Source: Kuschelorhynchus macadamiae (lineage: Eukaryota > Arthropoda > Insecta > Coleoptera > Curculionidae). Taken from it: DNA of 64,000 nt. The stretch lies in assembly GCA_030620095.1 (NCBI GenBank), contig JAUTXW010000537.1, forward strand, positions 1,761,501-1,825,500. Direction: 5' to 3'. Numbering within the stretch: position 1 is the first letter of the stretch; each line of letters starts with the position of its first letter. Position numbers and translations under genes: made by a program. Under the pieces are notes generated by a model. It did no database searches and had not been told where the DNA came from. It saw nothing but the letters and a program-made list of their open reading frames with translations. This document shows positions 11,686 to 27,739 of the stretch, in pieces.

Positions 11686-12179
11686 TTTTACGTATTACGC
11701 TTATTTGATGTCAATAAAGAAAAAGAAATGACAATTTTAGTTGCCAAATGTAAATGCTCCCTTCCCCCCAGGAAGGCATTCAACGCCACTGCGGTATACA
11801 CATTGTAAGTGTTAAAAGCTAAAACTTCATGCTCATTGAACATATTTATTTAACTTTAACCGGATAGGTTAATATACTTAAAGTCGAGACGAGATTTTTT
11901 TGGATGAGACGAGATTAGCCCAAAACGAGACGAGATTAGTCGAGATGAACGTTTTGTCTCGCGGCTTCACTAATTATATCATAATTCGTTTTTTTTTGTT
12001 TGTTAAGAAATAAGTGTTTGTAGGTATTTGGGTTTTTTTAAATACAATCGCTATAAATCTACGTTTAAATAAATGAAACAATTCAATTTGGCCGGTTTGC
12101 ACAAAAACTGCAGTTGATTCAATTTTCATATTGAATTGAAGCTTTTAACCGATCTATTAGATAAATGTTTTTTTGTCCT

Positions 12180-12910
12180 GGTCGGATCAGCTAGACTTCT
12201 GTTTTTTTTTTGTGAAAAAACATGTCAAAAATGCCATTTTTCTACAAAAGTCACAAAAAAATATGGCTTCTGGTCATGTGCAATTCAAAATTTCCTTCGT
12301 TTGTCATCCCACGAACAATGAAGGGAAGAGCAATTTCCTTCTCCAAAAAATTTCCGATTGATTGACTCCACTATAGCAAATAGCGGACTAATTTACAGCA
12401 GGCTACAGCGAAAGTGCTAAAGTGTATTGCGAAGTGTGATCCGCTGTGTAATGTATCGCCAATATTAACTTTTAAAACTATTTTTGTTAATATTATCTAA
12501 CATCTAAATAGTAATCTGTACTAAATATATACGGGCCTGTGTTACTCTTTCCATAGCTCTCAGTTATGAGAAAAAAAGTAGTTTACGATAATTTAACTGC
12601 TAATTCTGAACCGTTGGCAAAATTTTAGTAACGAAACTTAATATCTCCCTATAACTGCCTTTTTATTGATCCATCTTGACGCTTATTTTTATGGCACAAT
12701 ATTTCTATTTATATATTTTATTACCTAAATGCAGCTATGGTAATAATAATAAGCTGGGGAGAAAGCTCGTTGATTGTGAAATATATTGTAAATTACAAGA
12801 TAATGCAAAAATGTACCTATTTGTTAACTTGATAAAATACCAATAGCACGTACAATTTAGATGTAAGTGAACTGCTAATATTAGGAAAAACTATTACTTT
12901 CACCGAAGAA
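12180..12910. other. No recognised gene
   Basis: AT-rich sequence. The overlapping short open frames at 12136-12361 have no recognisable domain. Confidence 0.4.
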
Positions 12911-12912
12911 CA

Positions 12913-12913
<1 letters not shown>

Positions 12914-12972
<59 letters not shown>
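12914..12972. repeat. (TA)n microsatellite
   Basis: TA dinucleotide tract of about 58 bp. Confidence 0.95.
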
Positions 12973-12975
<3 letters not shown>

Positions 12976-13137
12976 ACACATTTATATTTTGACAGCTATC
13001 TACAGCTTAATTTACTGAAGATACAGGATAATTTTTTGATACCAAAATTGTAATTGTAATTTGTTTTATCTTTTAGGAATATTATTGTTTTAAAAAATTA
13101 TTAAAAAGTTGAAAAACATACATAATCTATCTTTTTA

Positions 13138-14245
13138 ACTGCCCTCCTAAAAGTGAGTAGTCATGAAAAATCACCCACCGAGATTTTTTAAATTATTTAA
13201 GTTTCAAGGTTCAAAAACAAGTTTTTTCGATTCCGTCGGTCTGTCTGTCTGTTTGTCTTGTCTCTTTGCGGCATAACTAAAAAACTACATACCAATTGAC
13301 AAATTTTAACCAAAATTTTGCACAAAAAGAAAGAAATAGTACGTATGAATCAACTGGTACAATCTAAGATGGCGAAACAAAATGACGGATTGATAAACTA
13401 TTTAAAAATTCAGCCCGAGGAAAAACTAGCTAACAGGTTGATTTCAGATTTTGTGCAAGAATTAATTGTGATATAGAGATGAACTGGTAAAATTGTGGTA
13501 TCAACTCAACTCAACGGTACAAAATGGCGGCTAAATAAAATTTTTGTATCGTGTTTGTGTGTGTGTATCCCAGGTTTTCACCTTTTAGCATCCTTAGATG
13601 CCACAATATGTTTTTTCAATTCTGTCGTTCTGTGTATTTCTGTTAGTTCACGGAGTAGCTAAAAAACTACGTACCCGATTGACATCAAATTTTAATCAGA
13701 AGTTAAGGGTTATGTAGGGATGACCTAGTAATATTTTGGTAAAAATCCAATATGGCAGAAAAAATGTCGGTCTAATGAAATGTTAAAAAAACTAACTATC
13801 CAATTTTCAAGATAGCAAAAAAAATGACGGACTATTAGATTAATTTCAAATTTTGTGCAATTGATATGGCCAAATAAAATGGCGGTCGAATAAGATGTTT
13901 AATAAACAACGTAAAAAATCTTCTCATTCAATTTACTTCAAATTTTGCAGAAAAATTAAATGTGATATAGGGTAGGAATTCATCATGTCAAACAAAATGG
14001 CGGTCTTAAAAAAATCAGTGTAAAACCTACTTATTCAATTTATTTTTAATTATGCCCAAAAATTAAATGTGGCTTAAGTAGAAACCAGTAATAAAAAAAT
14101 TAAGATTAAGAAATAAAAGACTGTATATATGTGTTACTAAATAACTATGTGCGAAATTAAATTGAGTCACACTTCTCTATTCCTAATAAGGCAAACATTC
14201 ATAACGAGGAAAGTTCTGTTAAAGGAAATTTGCCGATTTGTTAAA
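13138..14245 (-). mobile_element. ATGGCGG-array repeat, copy 2
   Basis: Reverse copy of the family. It starts with the B end (ctcctaaaagtgagtagtc, tcacccaccgagattttt, then gtcggtctgtctgtctg), contains a second internal B-type module near 13550-13660, several caagatggc/aaaatggcgg modules, and ends with the A end (ttcctaataaggcaaac, ataacgaggaaagttctg, aaatttgccgatt). Confidence 0.75.
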
Positions 14246-14249
14246 TGAA

Positions 14250-14990
14250 TGAAAATGAAATAATTATATATTATTATTTCATAAACTGCTGATTCTAAAT
14301 ATATTTAATATTATTATTTAGGTATTTAAAGGCAATCGAGAAAATTGACATCAATTCTGTCATGAAACGTAAAGCGAGAGATAACATTATCCTCAACATA
14401 TATATTTGAAATCAATTGGAATACATTGCCTCTTATGGCGCGGTTTTTGCCAATTTTATTGGATGTTTTTAAAGGTAAAGGTTTTCGGGGTCCTTTTCCA
14501 TTCTTATGTCAGCCGAATGGCTATTAGATCCCTTCATTCCTCGGGAAAACAATCAAATTGAAAAGGTAATGGTATAAAACCTGATACATTTATAATCGGT
14601 AAGAAAAATGTATAATATTCAGGGTGACACATTAAAAAAATATAGGTTATTTATATTTTTCAACTTTCTGTGGCTTGAAATGATTAAAACTATATTGATA
14701 AATTAATGCAAATAAGTGTTTAAAACTATATAAAAACATATTTATAACAAGTATGTATTTTTTTATTTAATTTAATATAAATCTTTAAAAACATTACGCT
14801 AATAAATAACGAAGGTAAACAAACTGAATTATAATAGCAGTTTAAAACAAGTGTTTTAAACAAAACAGAATCGTCACTTTGCAGTTAAACTTCTTAAAAA
14901 AAAAACAGTTTTAAACAGAGAAACACACGTTTTGTTTAGGAATAAAAAAACGTGTTTTTTTTCAATGTTGTTTTGTTGAATACATCAGTT
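14250..14990. other. No recognised gene
   Basis: AT-rich DNA. The part at 14340-14560 is slightly richer in GC and has no open frame or known motif. Confidence 0.4.
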
Positions 14991-14994
14991 TCAG

Positions 14995-15296
<302 letters not shown>

Positions 15297-15299
15297 TAT

Positions 15300-16440
15300 T
15301 GCCAGTAAAATCAGCATTGTCAGATTACCGCAAGATATGTTCTTAAAATATTTTCTAAATTTGAGAGAATTATAAACGTATTAATTATCCGTCCCTCCAA
15401 AAGTTTAATCGCCGGAAGTTCTGTTCTTAATGACATTATCTGAAGATTAAAGGGCAGAATGCAAACCGACTCCAAATTTTAAAACGTTTCGGTACGAAAC
15501 GTAAAGTGAAATTCAAACATAACGTTATTCGAATAATTTTGTTAAGAAGTCGGGAAAAAGAACGTAGTATAAATGTAAATGTATTTTTATCTTAATTTTC
15601 CTTTTTATGGACTTAAATAGTTGATTTAATTATTTTTTTATGTTTGAAAGTTAGGGTAGGGCTTTAAATTATACTTAAAATTCATAAAATTTCCTTAATT
15701 TAACTATTGGGTTTCTTGTGCTTAATGGGGTCTATTTATACATATCAGTGTCGTATTCGTGTAGTCCCGTAATGATGAATCAGTATCAGTGAATTTCCTT
15801 TACCGTTATGAATATTTTCTTTTATTAGGAATAGTGACGTATGACCCGCACATAGTTATTTAGTAACAAACCGGGTGATGCATCGCTTAGCGGGGCATAG
15901 GAAATCCCATGTAAATTTGAGTGTGATGAAATATTGACTCTATTAATTTAACAGGAACACTTTATTTTTGGATTTTTTGTAAAGATTGATAAGATAGACA
16001 TGTGCCTAATTTGCGCAATTACGGACAAACCATTGTTCCACCAAGTTCTGACTTACTAAAAAGAATCTAATCACAAAATATACAAATAAAATAAAGAATG
16101 CGGATCTGAATACGAAAATACCGGTAAATGTTATTAACTAACAACCAACAATCATAAGATGTCAATTTTTTCCGAAATTTTGTTTGTGATTTTGTGTAAA
16201 AAAAAAGTATTAAGTGGTATTTTGCCGGAAACAGCGTAAGATCTGTATCCGATATGTTTACTGCTCATTACCTTGATAGACAAATCCTGATAAAATCTAC
16301 AATTTAAAGAATAATTGACAATTTTGTAACCAAAAGAATTGTAATTGAAAAATGCTTTAGAAATGAACGAAGAAATAACAATAGGCAGAAGGAAAGAAAT
16401 ACTTCATGTAGAAAAAGATAAAAGGAGTAAGTATTGCCAA
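15300..16440. other. No recognised gene
   Basis: No supported coding region. A patch at 15740-15910 resembles the A end of the ATGGCGG-array repeat (ttattaggaatagtgac, then acatagttatttagtaac), suggesting a small fragment of that family at about 15800-15870. Confidence 0.4.
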
Positions 16441-16454
16441 CCTTAAAAAGTACA

Positions 16455-16735
16455 AATGTTTGTTTTGAGAGAATGGAAAGGGCTAATAATACAGATTTCT
16501 TAAGAAATATATTTTTCTGATGAACGTTGTTTTACATTAAACGGCGAATCAAACGTTCAAAACTTTGGATATTGGAGCCAAGAAAACGAACATCGTCTTG
16601 TGCGTACCAGGAGGCAGTAGGTAAATACAAAAGGTAAACATTCAGGCTGGAATTTTTAGACAGCATATATAGGTTCCCAGATGTTGTGCAGTTTGCACAG
16701 AATATGGCAAGATATCTTGTGATCAATTGAGCAAT
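16455..16735 (+). pseudogene. Tc1/mariner-superfamily transposase remnant
   Basis: Plus-strand frames read YFSDERCFTLNGES, then NVQNFGYWSQENEHRLVRTR (about 16505-16615), corresponding to the block around the first catalytic Asp (FxDE) and the N.QN.RYWS.ENPH signature of this transposase type. After a stop and a shift, PDVVQFAQNMARYLVIN (about 16678-16730) resembles the C-terminal helix of the same proteins. The region with the second and third acidic residues is missing. A dead fragment, distinct from those at 620-2205 and 62805. Confidence 0.6.
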
Positions 16736-17119
16736 ATAGGAAATAAATTTTATTATCGCTAGGGATACTATTTGGCAATTAATTGGGGACTATTTGAACA
16801 ATTATTTAAAAGTACTTAGTTTTTATATATTTAAGTTTTTTAACCTAGCTTTTGATTTATTTCGAATTCTGAAATATTATGTAGTTTACTTTCAAGTTCT
16901 GTTGAACTGTTAGAATATTATTATTATCGTGTCTAAATTTAAATAAAATAATATCCTTTATAAATAAATATTTTTTTATAAATACATAACTAGGTAATTT
17001 TATTATTACAAAGATAGCATACTTATTTTTTAATTATTTTACCTGTTACAAATGTGAGTGAATGAAGAGAATTGTATCTCATGTTATATTATTTAGCTTG
17101 AGGTGAAGTGAGGAACTTA

Positions 17120-17420
17120 CACTCTTAAAAATAACATGGTAGTAATTACTAAATTTTAGTATCCACAACATTTTTTTTTGTGACAACGGACTCAACCGAA
17201 AAGTTGTCTACCACAACTAAATAAAATTTGTTGATATAAAAAGGTTGTGAAAGCTTATCTCACAAATTAAAATAACATACAAGTTTTAGTTGAAACAACC
17301 AAAATCGAGAATTCACATACTAAAATCTTTAGTAGATCCAGTTTATTGGCTTATTTTTCACAACATGTCTTCGAGCTAAAAATGCTAACGTTTTAGTTAT
17401 TTAAACAACTTTTATGTGTA
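17120..17420 (+). promoter_or_regulatory. Left subterminal region with CAAC/GTTG repeats
   Basis: After the terminal inverted repeat, short motifs recur in both orientations: atccacaac, gtgacaac, aaaagttgtc, taccacaacta, aggttgtgaaa, tttagttgaaacaacc, tcacaacatg, aaacaactt. CACTA elements carry subterminal repeats bound by an element-encoded protein (established for plant EnSpm). A binding function here is inference. Confidence 0.5.
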
Positions 17421-17579
17421 TCAAAAGACTATGCTTTTCATTTGCTGTTAGTTAATTATTTTTTCTTGTCATTGATAAGAACAGTTGGGTCACTTGTGAT
17501 TTTTAGCTCTGAGAAATTATTAAAATTATAAAATTAACTAATATTTTATGTTTGCTTTATTAAAAAATATAGTTCTTCA

Positions 17580-18350
17580 AACATAATTACCCTAAACTAT
17601 ACAGGGTGGTGCACTACATAGCATTGGTCTATTTACAAAAAAAACGATAAAACATTTTTTGACCAATCTTTTTGTGTGATAAGTCGGTCTACTGAAAATA
17701 TATTTTAAAATTATTTCGAAACATACATATTTCGCCAATGGTTGTATACAATATAATGTAGATATTTTTGAAGAATATAAAGATGCAATAATATATATGG
17801 TGTTGCCATTTGAAAAAAAATAAACATTTTTGAAACAATTTTAAAATGTGATTTTAATCGACCTGCTTATCGACTCAATAAGTATATATGTTTTACCGTT
17901 TTTCGTAGATGACCAGAAGAATAGGTAGTGTGCCACCACTAACAGCTTCAATCGTAAATTAAATTTGTAAAGTAAATTCTTTATGTTCACAATTGTGTAG
18001 TAAATAAAGAAGAAAAAAAAACAATTTTTTTTAAAACACAACTATATTTATTAACAAAAATAAATATTTCCATTACATCAAAAATATTGGGTTATTTCTG
18101 GTTTCGTTGTGGAAAAACGGGGCATAACATTTAATAGATTACATGAAACTTTCAAAAGAATGTCATATTCTAGAAGTTTTATGTAGCTGGGGACGAGTAT
18201 AGTATATTAATCAACCTTAAAAAGTCTATATGAAATATATTACATTTATACTTAAAAAAACATCAGCCTCTAGCATATCAATAACTTTACTCTTGTCTAA
18301 CGCACAAGTGTAAAACGAAAAACAAAACAAATCATTTACTTAAATATACA
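17580..18350. other. AT-rich interior of CACTA-like element, no gene
   Basis: A MITE-like start (tatacagggtggtgcacta at about 17600) is visible but no matching end was found. No coding signal. Confidence 0.35.
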
Positions 18351-18358
18351 AATAGGTA

Positions 18359-18862
18359 TAAAGCGTCCGCCATAAATTTGGGTACATAAATAATATGGGA
18401 AACTTTGATTATTAAATTGAGGAAAAAAGTCACTCTTTAGAAAATGTTCTGCTTTCTAAAAAATGTTAAATAACAGAACATTTAACTATATAAACTTAAT
18501 TATTGATATGCTACGTACAGGGTAGCCAAAAAGTAAAAAAAATGTGAATACAAATTTTCGTATGAAACTTTCTTTAAGTTTTAAAATAAAAAACATACAT
18601 GAATTCGAATTTTGGGTACTAGTACTGATATTTAGCTTTTCCAATTATCCTTTTAAACTCTTTCAATTTAACTCTTTAAAAAATTTGATCCAAAAATTTT
18701 TAATTTCGCGAATCCGCACTTTTCTTACTTTTTGACTATCCTAATATAAAATAAATATAATTTTTTCAGAAAGCAGAACTTTTTATATAGAGTAATTTAA
18801 TTCGTAAAATTAATTTATAGTTTCTTCCCATATGTACCCAACTTTATGGCGGACGCTGTATA
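18359..18862. repeat. ~500-bp foldback MITE
   Basis: Left agcgtccgccataaatttgg (18362) pairs with right ccaactttatggcggacgct (18837-18856). The arms continue imperfectly inward for roughly 200 bp (gttctgctttct and gggtagccaaaaagtaa on the left, their complements at about 18720-18780 on the right). TATA flanks each side, consistent with TA-type target duplication. It sits near the left end of the CACTA-like element. Confidence 0.75.
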
Positions 18863-18968
18863 TATATTTTAGTAATATTATTAAGTAAGTAGTAACCTAC
18901 TAAAAAGCTTAACAGAGTTCCTAACTAAATTAGTCTAAAGAAAGGTATATTTGAACATTAAAATAAGG

Positions 18969-20733
18969 CTAATTATTAAATAAATGCAAGTCATTAATTT
19001 TCGTTGAAGAGTAAGGCTTGTAGTCTAAAATATCATTAAGAAAAATTAAGGTAGAAACATTTGTGGCATGCGCTTCATAAGCTAAAAAGTGTTCGTTAAA
19101 AGCAATTGTTTTGAACATTTTAATCTTAAAACTTACTTGATTTTGACTACTTATTAAAATATTTGTAACAATGCCAAACTGTGGTAGTAAGTTAATAGAA
19201 TTAATAAGGAAAATTGTGTTTACTCTGTATTTGTAGCCATGATAAGTTACCCAATTACATGAAAACCATGGTATTGACCAAAATATTTCTTCTAAAGGCC
19301 CAGAAAAAAGAAGAAAATCATTTAGATTTTCAATAGGACTTAAACTGCCAAATAAAACATTGCATGGAAAAATGTCTTTTGATATCAAACGAAAACAAAC
19401 CTTTAGTTGGTGTTTCATTGCTAAAGAATAAGTGATGTTTTTTCGGTTACAACTTACATTTCCTGTTCTCTTCGACTCCTGATGTTTAGATTCATAACGC
19501 ATACTCCATATATTGCCACTTATAGGTCCAATTCTTGAAATTACATTGGGATAATGCGTTAAAAAATGAAATTTTGGTGTCAAATGCCTTTTTGATAAAT
19601 GCAGATACAATCGATTATGTTCAGATATACAAAAATTTAAATAATTTATATCCTGATTACTGATCGATTCTTTTAAAACTATATCTATAATTCTTTTTAA
19701 ATATTTATACAACTGCCAATAGGTATTACTCGAAGGAATATATACCCCTATAAGAAATGAAAATATTTTGACAAAACACAACATCTCTGACGCTGAAACT
19801 TTTTCTTTTTATAAAATTCGTTAGGCAATGGGGAAGGACGATTTCCTAAATCATTAATTTCATAGTTAAAGATTTGTAGCTTATAATTAAAATTGTCTAA
19901 GCTTACATATTTTTCAACGCATATAAAATTATTTAGAATTAAAATAAGATCATAGTGACAAACACCTTCCAAAAGATCATGCATAGGATCCACAGAAACA
20001 TTTTCAGTTAAATGAAAGTTATTTAGTACATGAAAGATACACTCTTCTTTAATTCCAGTTACTGAACTATCATTTAGATCTAAATCACTTGCATAATTAA
20101 AACGGTTTCTTAGTTGAAGATTATCTGATGGACGATAAGAAAAGAAAGTATCAGATTGTTTCATTTTGCAAATTCTGCAGAAGGACTTGGCGACAAAACA
20201 TTCATTAAATCCTAAAATGCTGTTCATTCCTAAATTGTCACCCAAAACTAACGCTAATGCAAAATATATTTTTTCAGTTTTTGTGCCTGTGCAAATATCA
20301 ATACCTTCATTTTCTAAAAATAAAAGTTCATCAAGCAACACATTAAAAACAGCTCTATTCCCAAAACCTTTACGGTCCTCAGTATGAAACAAAAGTGCTA
20401 GAAATATGTTATTCAACTTCGAAGAATACTGCGGTGGTAAACAAGGTAAGGATATATAAACGGCTCCCAGTTTATGCACCCCAGCATGGGCACCTAAAGG
20501 GTTCTCACTTTCATAATCGTCGAAATACAGTAACAACGGAAAAACTGTTTTTCCTGCAAAATTTGCTTTAAATAACAGTGATTCCGAAAAGAACGTAACG
20601 AATTAAATTTTCGAAAGCAGTTTACTTCTTGACAAAAATATGTTGACGATGAATCATATTTATGGATAATCCTTAAATGCGTTTGAAGAGATTTAAATGC
20701 CTTAAAGAATAACTTGCATTCGCAGCATAACAT
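18969..20733 (-). pseudogene. C2H2-finger/DDE transposase-like gene of the CACTA-like element, broken
   Basis: The N-terminus (ATG at 20733) has a C2H2 finger, CCECKLFFKAFKSLQTHL then RIIH, and a second finger-like YFCQEVNCFRKFNSLRSF. At about 20560, after a ttttgcag acceptor-like site, the frame changes to FPLLLYFDDYESENPLGAHA, with SLPCLPPQYSSKLNNIFLAL, LALVLGDNLGMNSILGF, FCRICK, GIKEEC and VDPMHDLLEGVCHYDL. A frameshift in an A-rich run near 19790 leads into MLCFVKIFSFLIG, LTPKFHFLTHYP, IGPISGNIWSMRYESKHQES and onward to the stop at 18969. The MHDLLEG and HFLTHYP...RYESKH blocks resemble the catalytic core of CACTA/KDZ-type RNase-H-fold transposases. The region normally between fingers and YFDD is absent, so at least one deletion and one frameshift. 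Function in excision/integration is inferred. Confidence 0.7.
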
Positions 20734-20796
20734 TTTATCAGTCTTGTTTTTAATATACACATATAATTAAAATTAGGTGACAAAAATATAAATAAA

Positions 20797-24810
<4,014 letters not shown>

Positions 24811-24823
<13 letters not shown>

Positions 24824-24952
24824 GATTAACTCTGCAATGAAAATGGATAAAAAGTATTTTTTTTTATTTATACATATATTTTAACAACATCCATGATTAA
24901 CTCTGCAATGAAAATGGATTAAAAGTATTTTTTTTATTTATACAAACTGTTT
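24811..24952 (-). repeat. Tandem duplication of splice acceptor plus start codon
   Basis: About 60-70 bp around the start of coding exon 1 occurs twice (24811-24870 and 24882-24950). Each copy holds, in the minus sense, ttttcattgcag, then AGTTAATCATGGATGTTGTT. The upstream copy's ATG reads only MDVVKIYV before a stop, so the downstream copy must be used for the full protein. Confidence 0.9.
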
Positions 24953-25040
24953 CTCATTAGACGGTGCCATTTAAAGCACTTATTACTTATTCTGTTTTAA
25001 GTACCAAATAGAACGACAAAAAGTCCATATCCAAATAGCA

Positions 25041-25760
25041 TATACAGGGTGTCCAATTAAAGTTCCCTACAAATTTTATTATTAACTTCACTAAAAAAAG
25101 TTCTTCATAAAAGTTCTGCCTGGTTTAAAATCAAACTAGGTGAAATGAAATAATCATATATCATTTTTATGAATCCTTAAACAACATTTGTCCAAAAAAA
25201 AAATTCGTTCAAGTAAAGTATAACTACCCTTTTTCGCATAATCAAATATGCAATTACACCCATCCATTATGAAGATTTTTTTGTTTTTTGAAATTTTTGG
25301 TATAGCCTTGTATACGACTAGACGAAATTGATATATGAATACTTATATAGTTGATTTTAGACCATGCAGAACTTTTAATGAAATGAAAAACTTTTTTTCG
25401 TAAAGTTATTAATAAAAGTTTCCCGTTTAAAATGAAAAATATGGTTCAACATTGAAAAAAAATCCATTTTTAAGACCAATTTTTTTTTAACGATGCTTAA
25501 TATTTAAAAACTTTAATTAGTTTTTATAATTAATTAGATTGTCCTAAAAATCTTAATTTTTCACTTTCTTAAAATTCAAAACCTATATTTTTTTCTTTCT
25601 TGAACACCCTGAACATCTAATCTAAAATTCTTATATTCTAAATTCCTTTTCTAAAGAAGCAGAATTTTTTATATAGAATTACTTTTTCTCGTGGATTAAA
25701 TGGTACCAATTTCTTCCTATTTTTTGCACTGTACTGCATTGTGGACACGCTGAATATGTT
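25041..25760. repeat. MITE-like element with CAGGGTGTCC end (putative)
   Basis: Left acagggtgtccaattaaag (about 25045) roughly matches the reverse complement of gtggacacgctgaatatg (about 25742-25760). The right part also resembles the right arm of the 18359-18862 MITE (gcagaattttttatatagaa against gcagaactttttatatagag), so the two may be related. The inverted repeats are short and diverged. Confidence 0.4.
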
Positions 25761-25810
25761 TTTACAGGTTCGTAGGGTATTGTCTACATTTTTTTATAAT
25801 TAATAATAAA

Positions 25811-25860
25811 AATATAACAACACATAAAATCAAACAGTTGATTTTATGTGTTGTTATATT
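25811..25860. repeat. Perfect 23-bp-arm hairpin
   Basis: The arm aatataacaacacataaaat plus caa (25811-25833) is followed by a 4-nt loop acag and its exact complement (25838-25860). Too short for a typical pre-miRNA. It probably marks a tiny inverted duplication. Confidence 0.9.
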
Positions 25861-25869
25861 GATAACTTA

Positions 25870-27165
25870 AAAAGGTTTCGAAACGAAAAAACACTTCTGT
25901 ATGTTAAAAAGTTAAGGTAGGAAAGAGCAAACCGCTTTTTTACATCTTTAATGACTTGAATTTCAAAGTCATAAAAGTCAATATCTCAGTAGGAAATAGG
26001 GTTAAGGTGACTGATATATGAAATTTCTTGGAATTTTATAACGATTTTGAATTTTAGAAAATATACAGAGAATTATGGGGGGTAGGTATTCCATTAAAAA
26101 TATTTAAAATAAATAACATTTTTGTAGAACACATTGTGTCATCTTTCTATTATTTGTAAACAAATAGACGATATTCTACAAACGAGTAAACATTTTTTTA
26201 TCTTTTTAAAAATGTACAAGTTAAAGTCTCAATTATCACATAATGTAGGTGCAACGTATAGGTAACATATCCTCATGTATAATGCTATTATTAAAGATTG
26301 TGGGATATTTTATACCAGCATTGTATAATAATTAGGTATACAACGGTACTAGGTATTAGAAAAAAAATACAAAACATGTGAACACATGTTTCGGTAACAG
26401 TTTACTAAACGGTTTTTCTTTATTATATTATAATAAAATATTCTCTATATAGAATTATTTTAGCAATTACAGAGACAAAGAGTATATACAATTAATTACA
26501 CCGGCTGAGAATTTTCGGCACCCTGTATAAAGAAACAAGTACGTATATAAAGCACGTTTTTTTTTTTCAACAAAAAAAATGTCAATTAAGTATAATTGGT
26601 TAAATATATATTTTTGCCAAGTAAAATTAAGATACTTTTGTAAAAATGAAAAATAAAAAATTAAAGAAATTCGAACGAACTTTCGCATTCTTCTCGGGAA
26701 TTTTGAGATTATGTTAAAAAGTGGTTTCTACAAAAGTTGTAGATATTTGCAGGATTCACAATTTTTTTATAGGATATTTTTTCATAGGATGTCAACTTTC
26801 GCCGAAAATCTCAGTAATACCATTTCCCCCCTTTTTCTTCCCACTACGGGATCCCTTCCCCATACCCGAGGTTGCATCTATGTTAATTAAGTCCCTTTAC
26901 CATTGGAAATTACAAAGGTTCGGGTAACAATTTCTTTTTTCCCTCCTCTAAATGAGTTATTCTGATCGGTCTTTAAATTCTAAGCCTGAATAAAAAGAGT
27001 CCTAGATTCCTAGAGATGCTACAGGCGTGGCTCGCGGATATCGGCATTGTATTATGGTGATTCACTTTTTTATTTTGTGGGTTATACGCATGCGCAATTG
27101 CAAACGAATGTATTATGTACTTACGTGTTATTCTATTTTTGCAAACAACCATACACTTCACAGTT
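25870..27165. other. AT-rich right interior of CACTA-like element
   Basis: No coding region recognised. Expected to contain the leader/first intron of the minus-strand genes if transcription starts near the right terminus. Confidence 0.35.
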
Positions 27166-27339
27166 TAAGTGGCGAAAAGCGAGGAAGACCACGCTAACCT
27201 AACATTCACGTTCTTTTTTCACTTGCCACGTTCTCTTCTCTCTTCTGTTGGCGTCGTTTGGCGTTCATTCCCATATTTCACGGGTAGAGGGCGTCAAGGC
27301 ACGATCATCAACTTCTGAGTTCTGAGAGCAATAAGTTTA

Positions 27340-27736
27340 TGTTGCGTGTACAATACGCGTTTGTTGTGGAAACTATAAATTGGTTATGACAACCAAAACT
27401 ATTTAAACACAACTATTTAACATTTGTAAATTCAACTAATATCAAGCAGTTATTTTATCTTTTTTTTTGTTAGTAACATTAATTTTAATAGATAATTCTT
27501 TTAACCTTACAGATATTTTGCGGTTCAAGTAAAAGTACAGACAACATAAACTATTGATTATAACAACCGAAATTCTTTGACATATTATTCTTATTTCCAC
27601 CAACGTTACTGTTTGGTTAAGTTGACTGAGGAAAAACGGGTTTTTGCTTTCTTGACTAAAAAATACTTATTTTGACAACTCAAACGCCTCAACCAATAAA
27701 ACAAAAGTTAGGTGTACCAAGTCATTTTTAAGAGTG
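27340..27736 (-). promoter_or_regulatory. Right subterminal region with CAAC/GTTG repeats
   Basis: The mirror of the left end: tgttgtggaaac, ttatgacaacca, aacacaactattt, gacaacataaac, ataacaaccg, aagttgactg, tttgacaactc. The GC-richer stretch at about 27170-27340 just inside may be the promoter or non-coding first exon of the minus-strand genes, because the coding exon 1 at 24823 is preceded by a splice acceptor and so needs an upstream exon. Confidence 0.45.
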
Positions 27737-27739
27737 TAT

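Larger units (their letters stand above)
9766..11972. mobile_element. hAT-like non-autonomous element (putative)
   Basis: The left end tagtaatgccgcgagacgag and the reverse complement of the right end, tagtgaagccgcgagacaaa, form short inverted repeats. The right interior carries repeated cgagacgagat motifs (11884-11946). hAT elements often begin with TAG/CAG and have such subterminal cgagac repeats (family knowledge). No matching 8-bp target duplication was found (taataaaa left, attatatc right), which weakens the call. Confidence 0.4.
9390..12160. mobile_element. Element bounded by ~100-bp inverted repeats (contains nested repeats)
   Basis: The stretch 9390-9486 (agtacaacggttaaaaattg ... tttttgtacaaaccgaccaa ...) matches the reverse complement of 12059-12160 over about 100 bp with scattered mismatches. 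Inside it, a second inverted pair (9766-9786 against 11950-11972, core ccgcgagac plus caaaa) and a third (11464-11514 against 11636-11685) are nested. The 99-codon open frame at 11176-11475 has no recognisable domain. No transposase remnant was seen. It may be one large foldback element or three successive insertions. Confidence 0.6.

Noticed and set aside
20166..20387. 73-codon plus-strand open frame
   Set aside because: Antisense shadow of the transposase-like gene.
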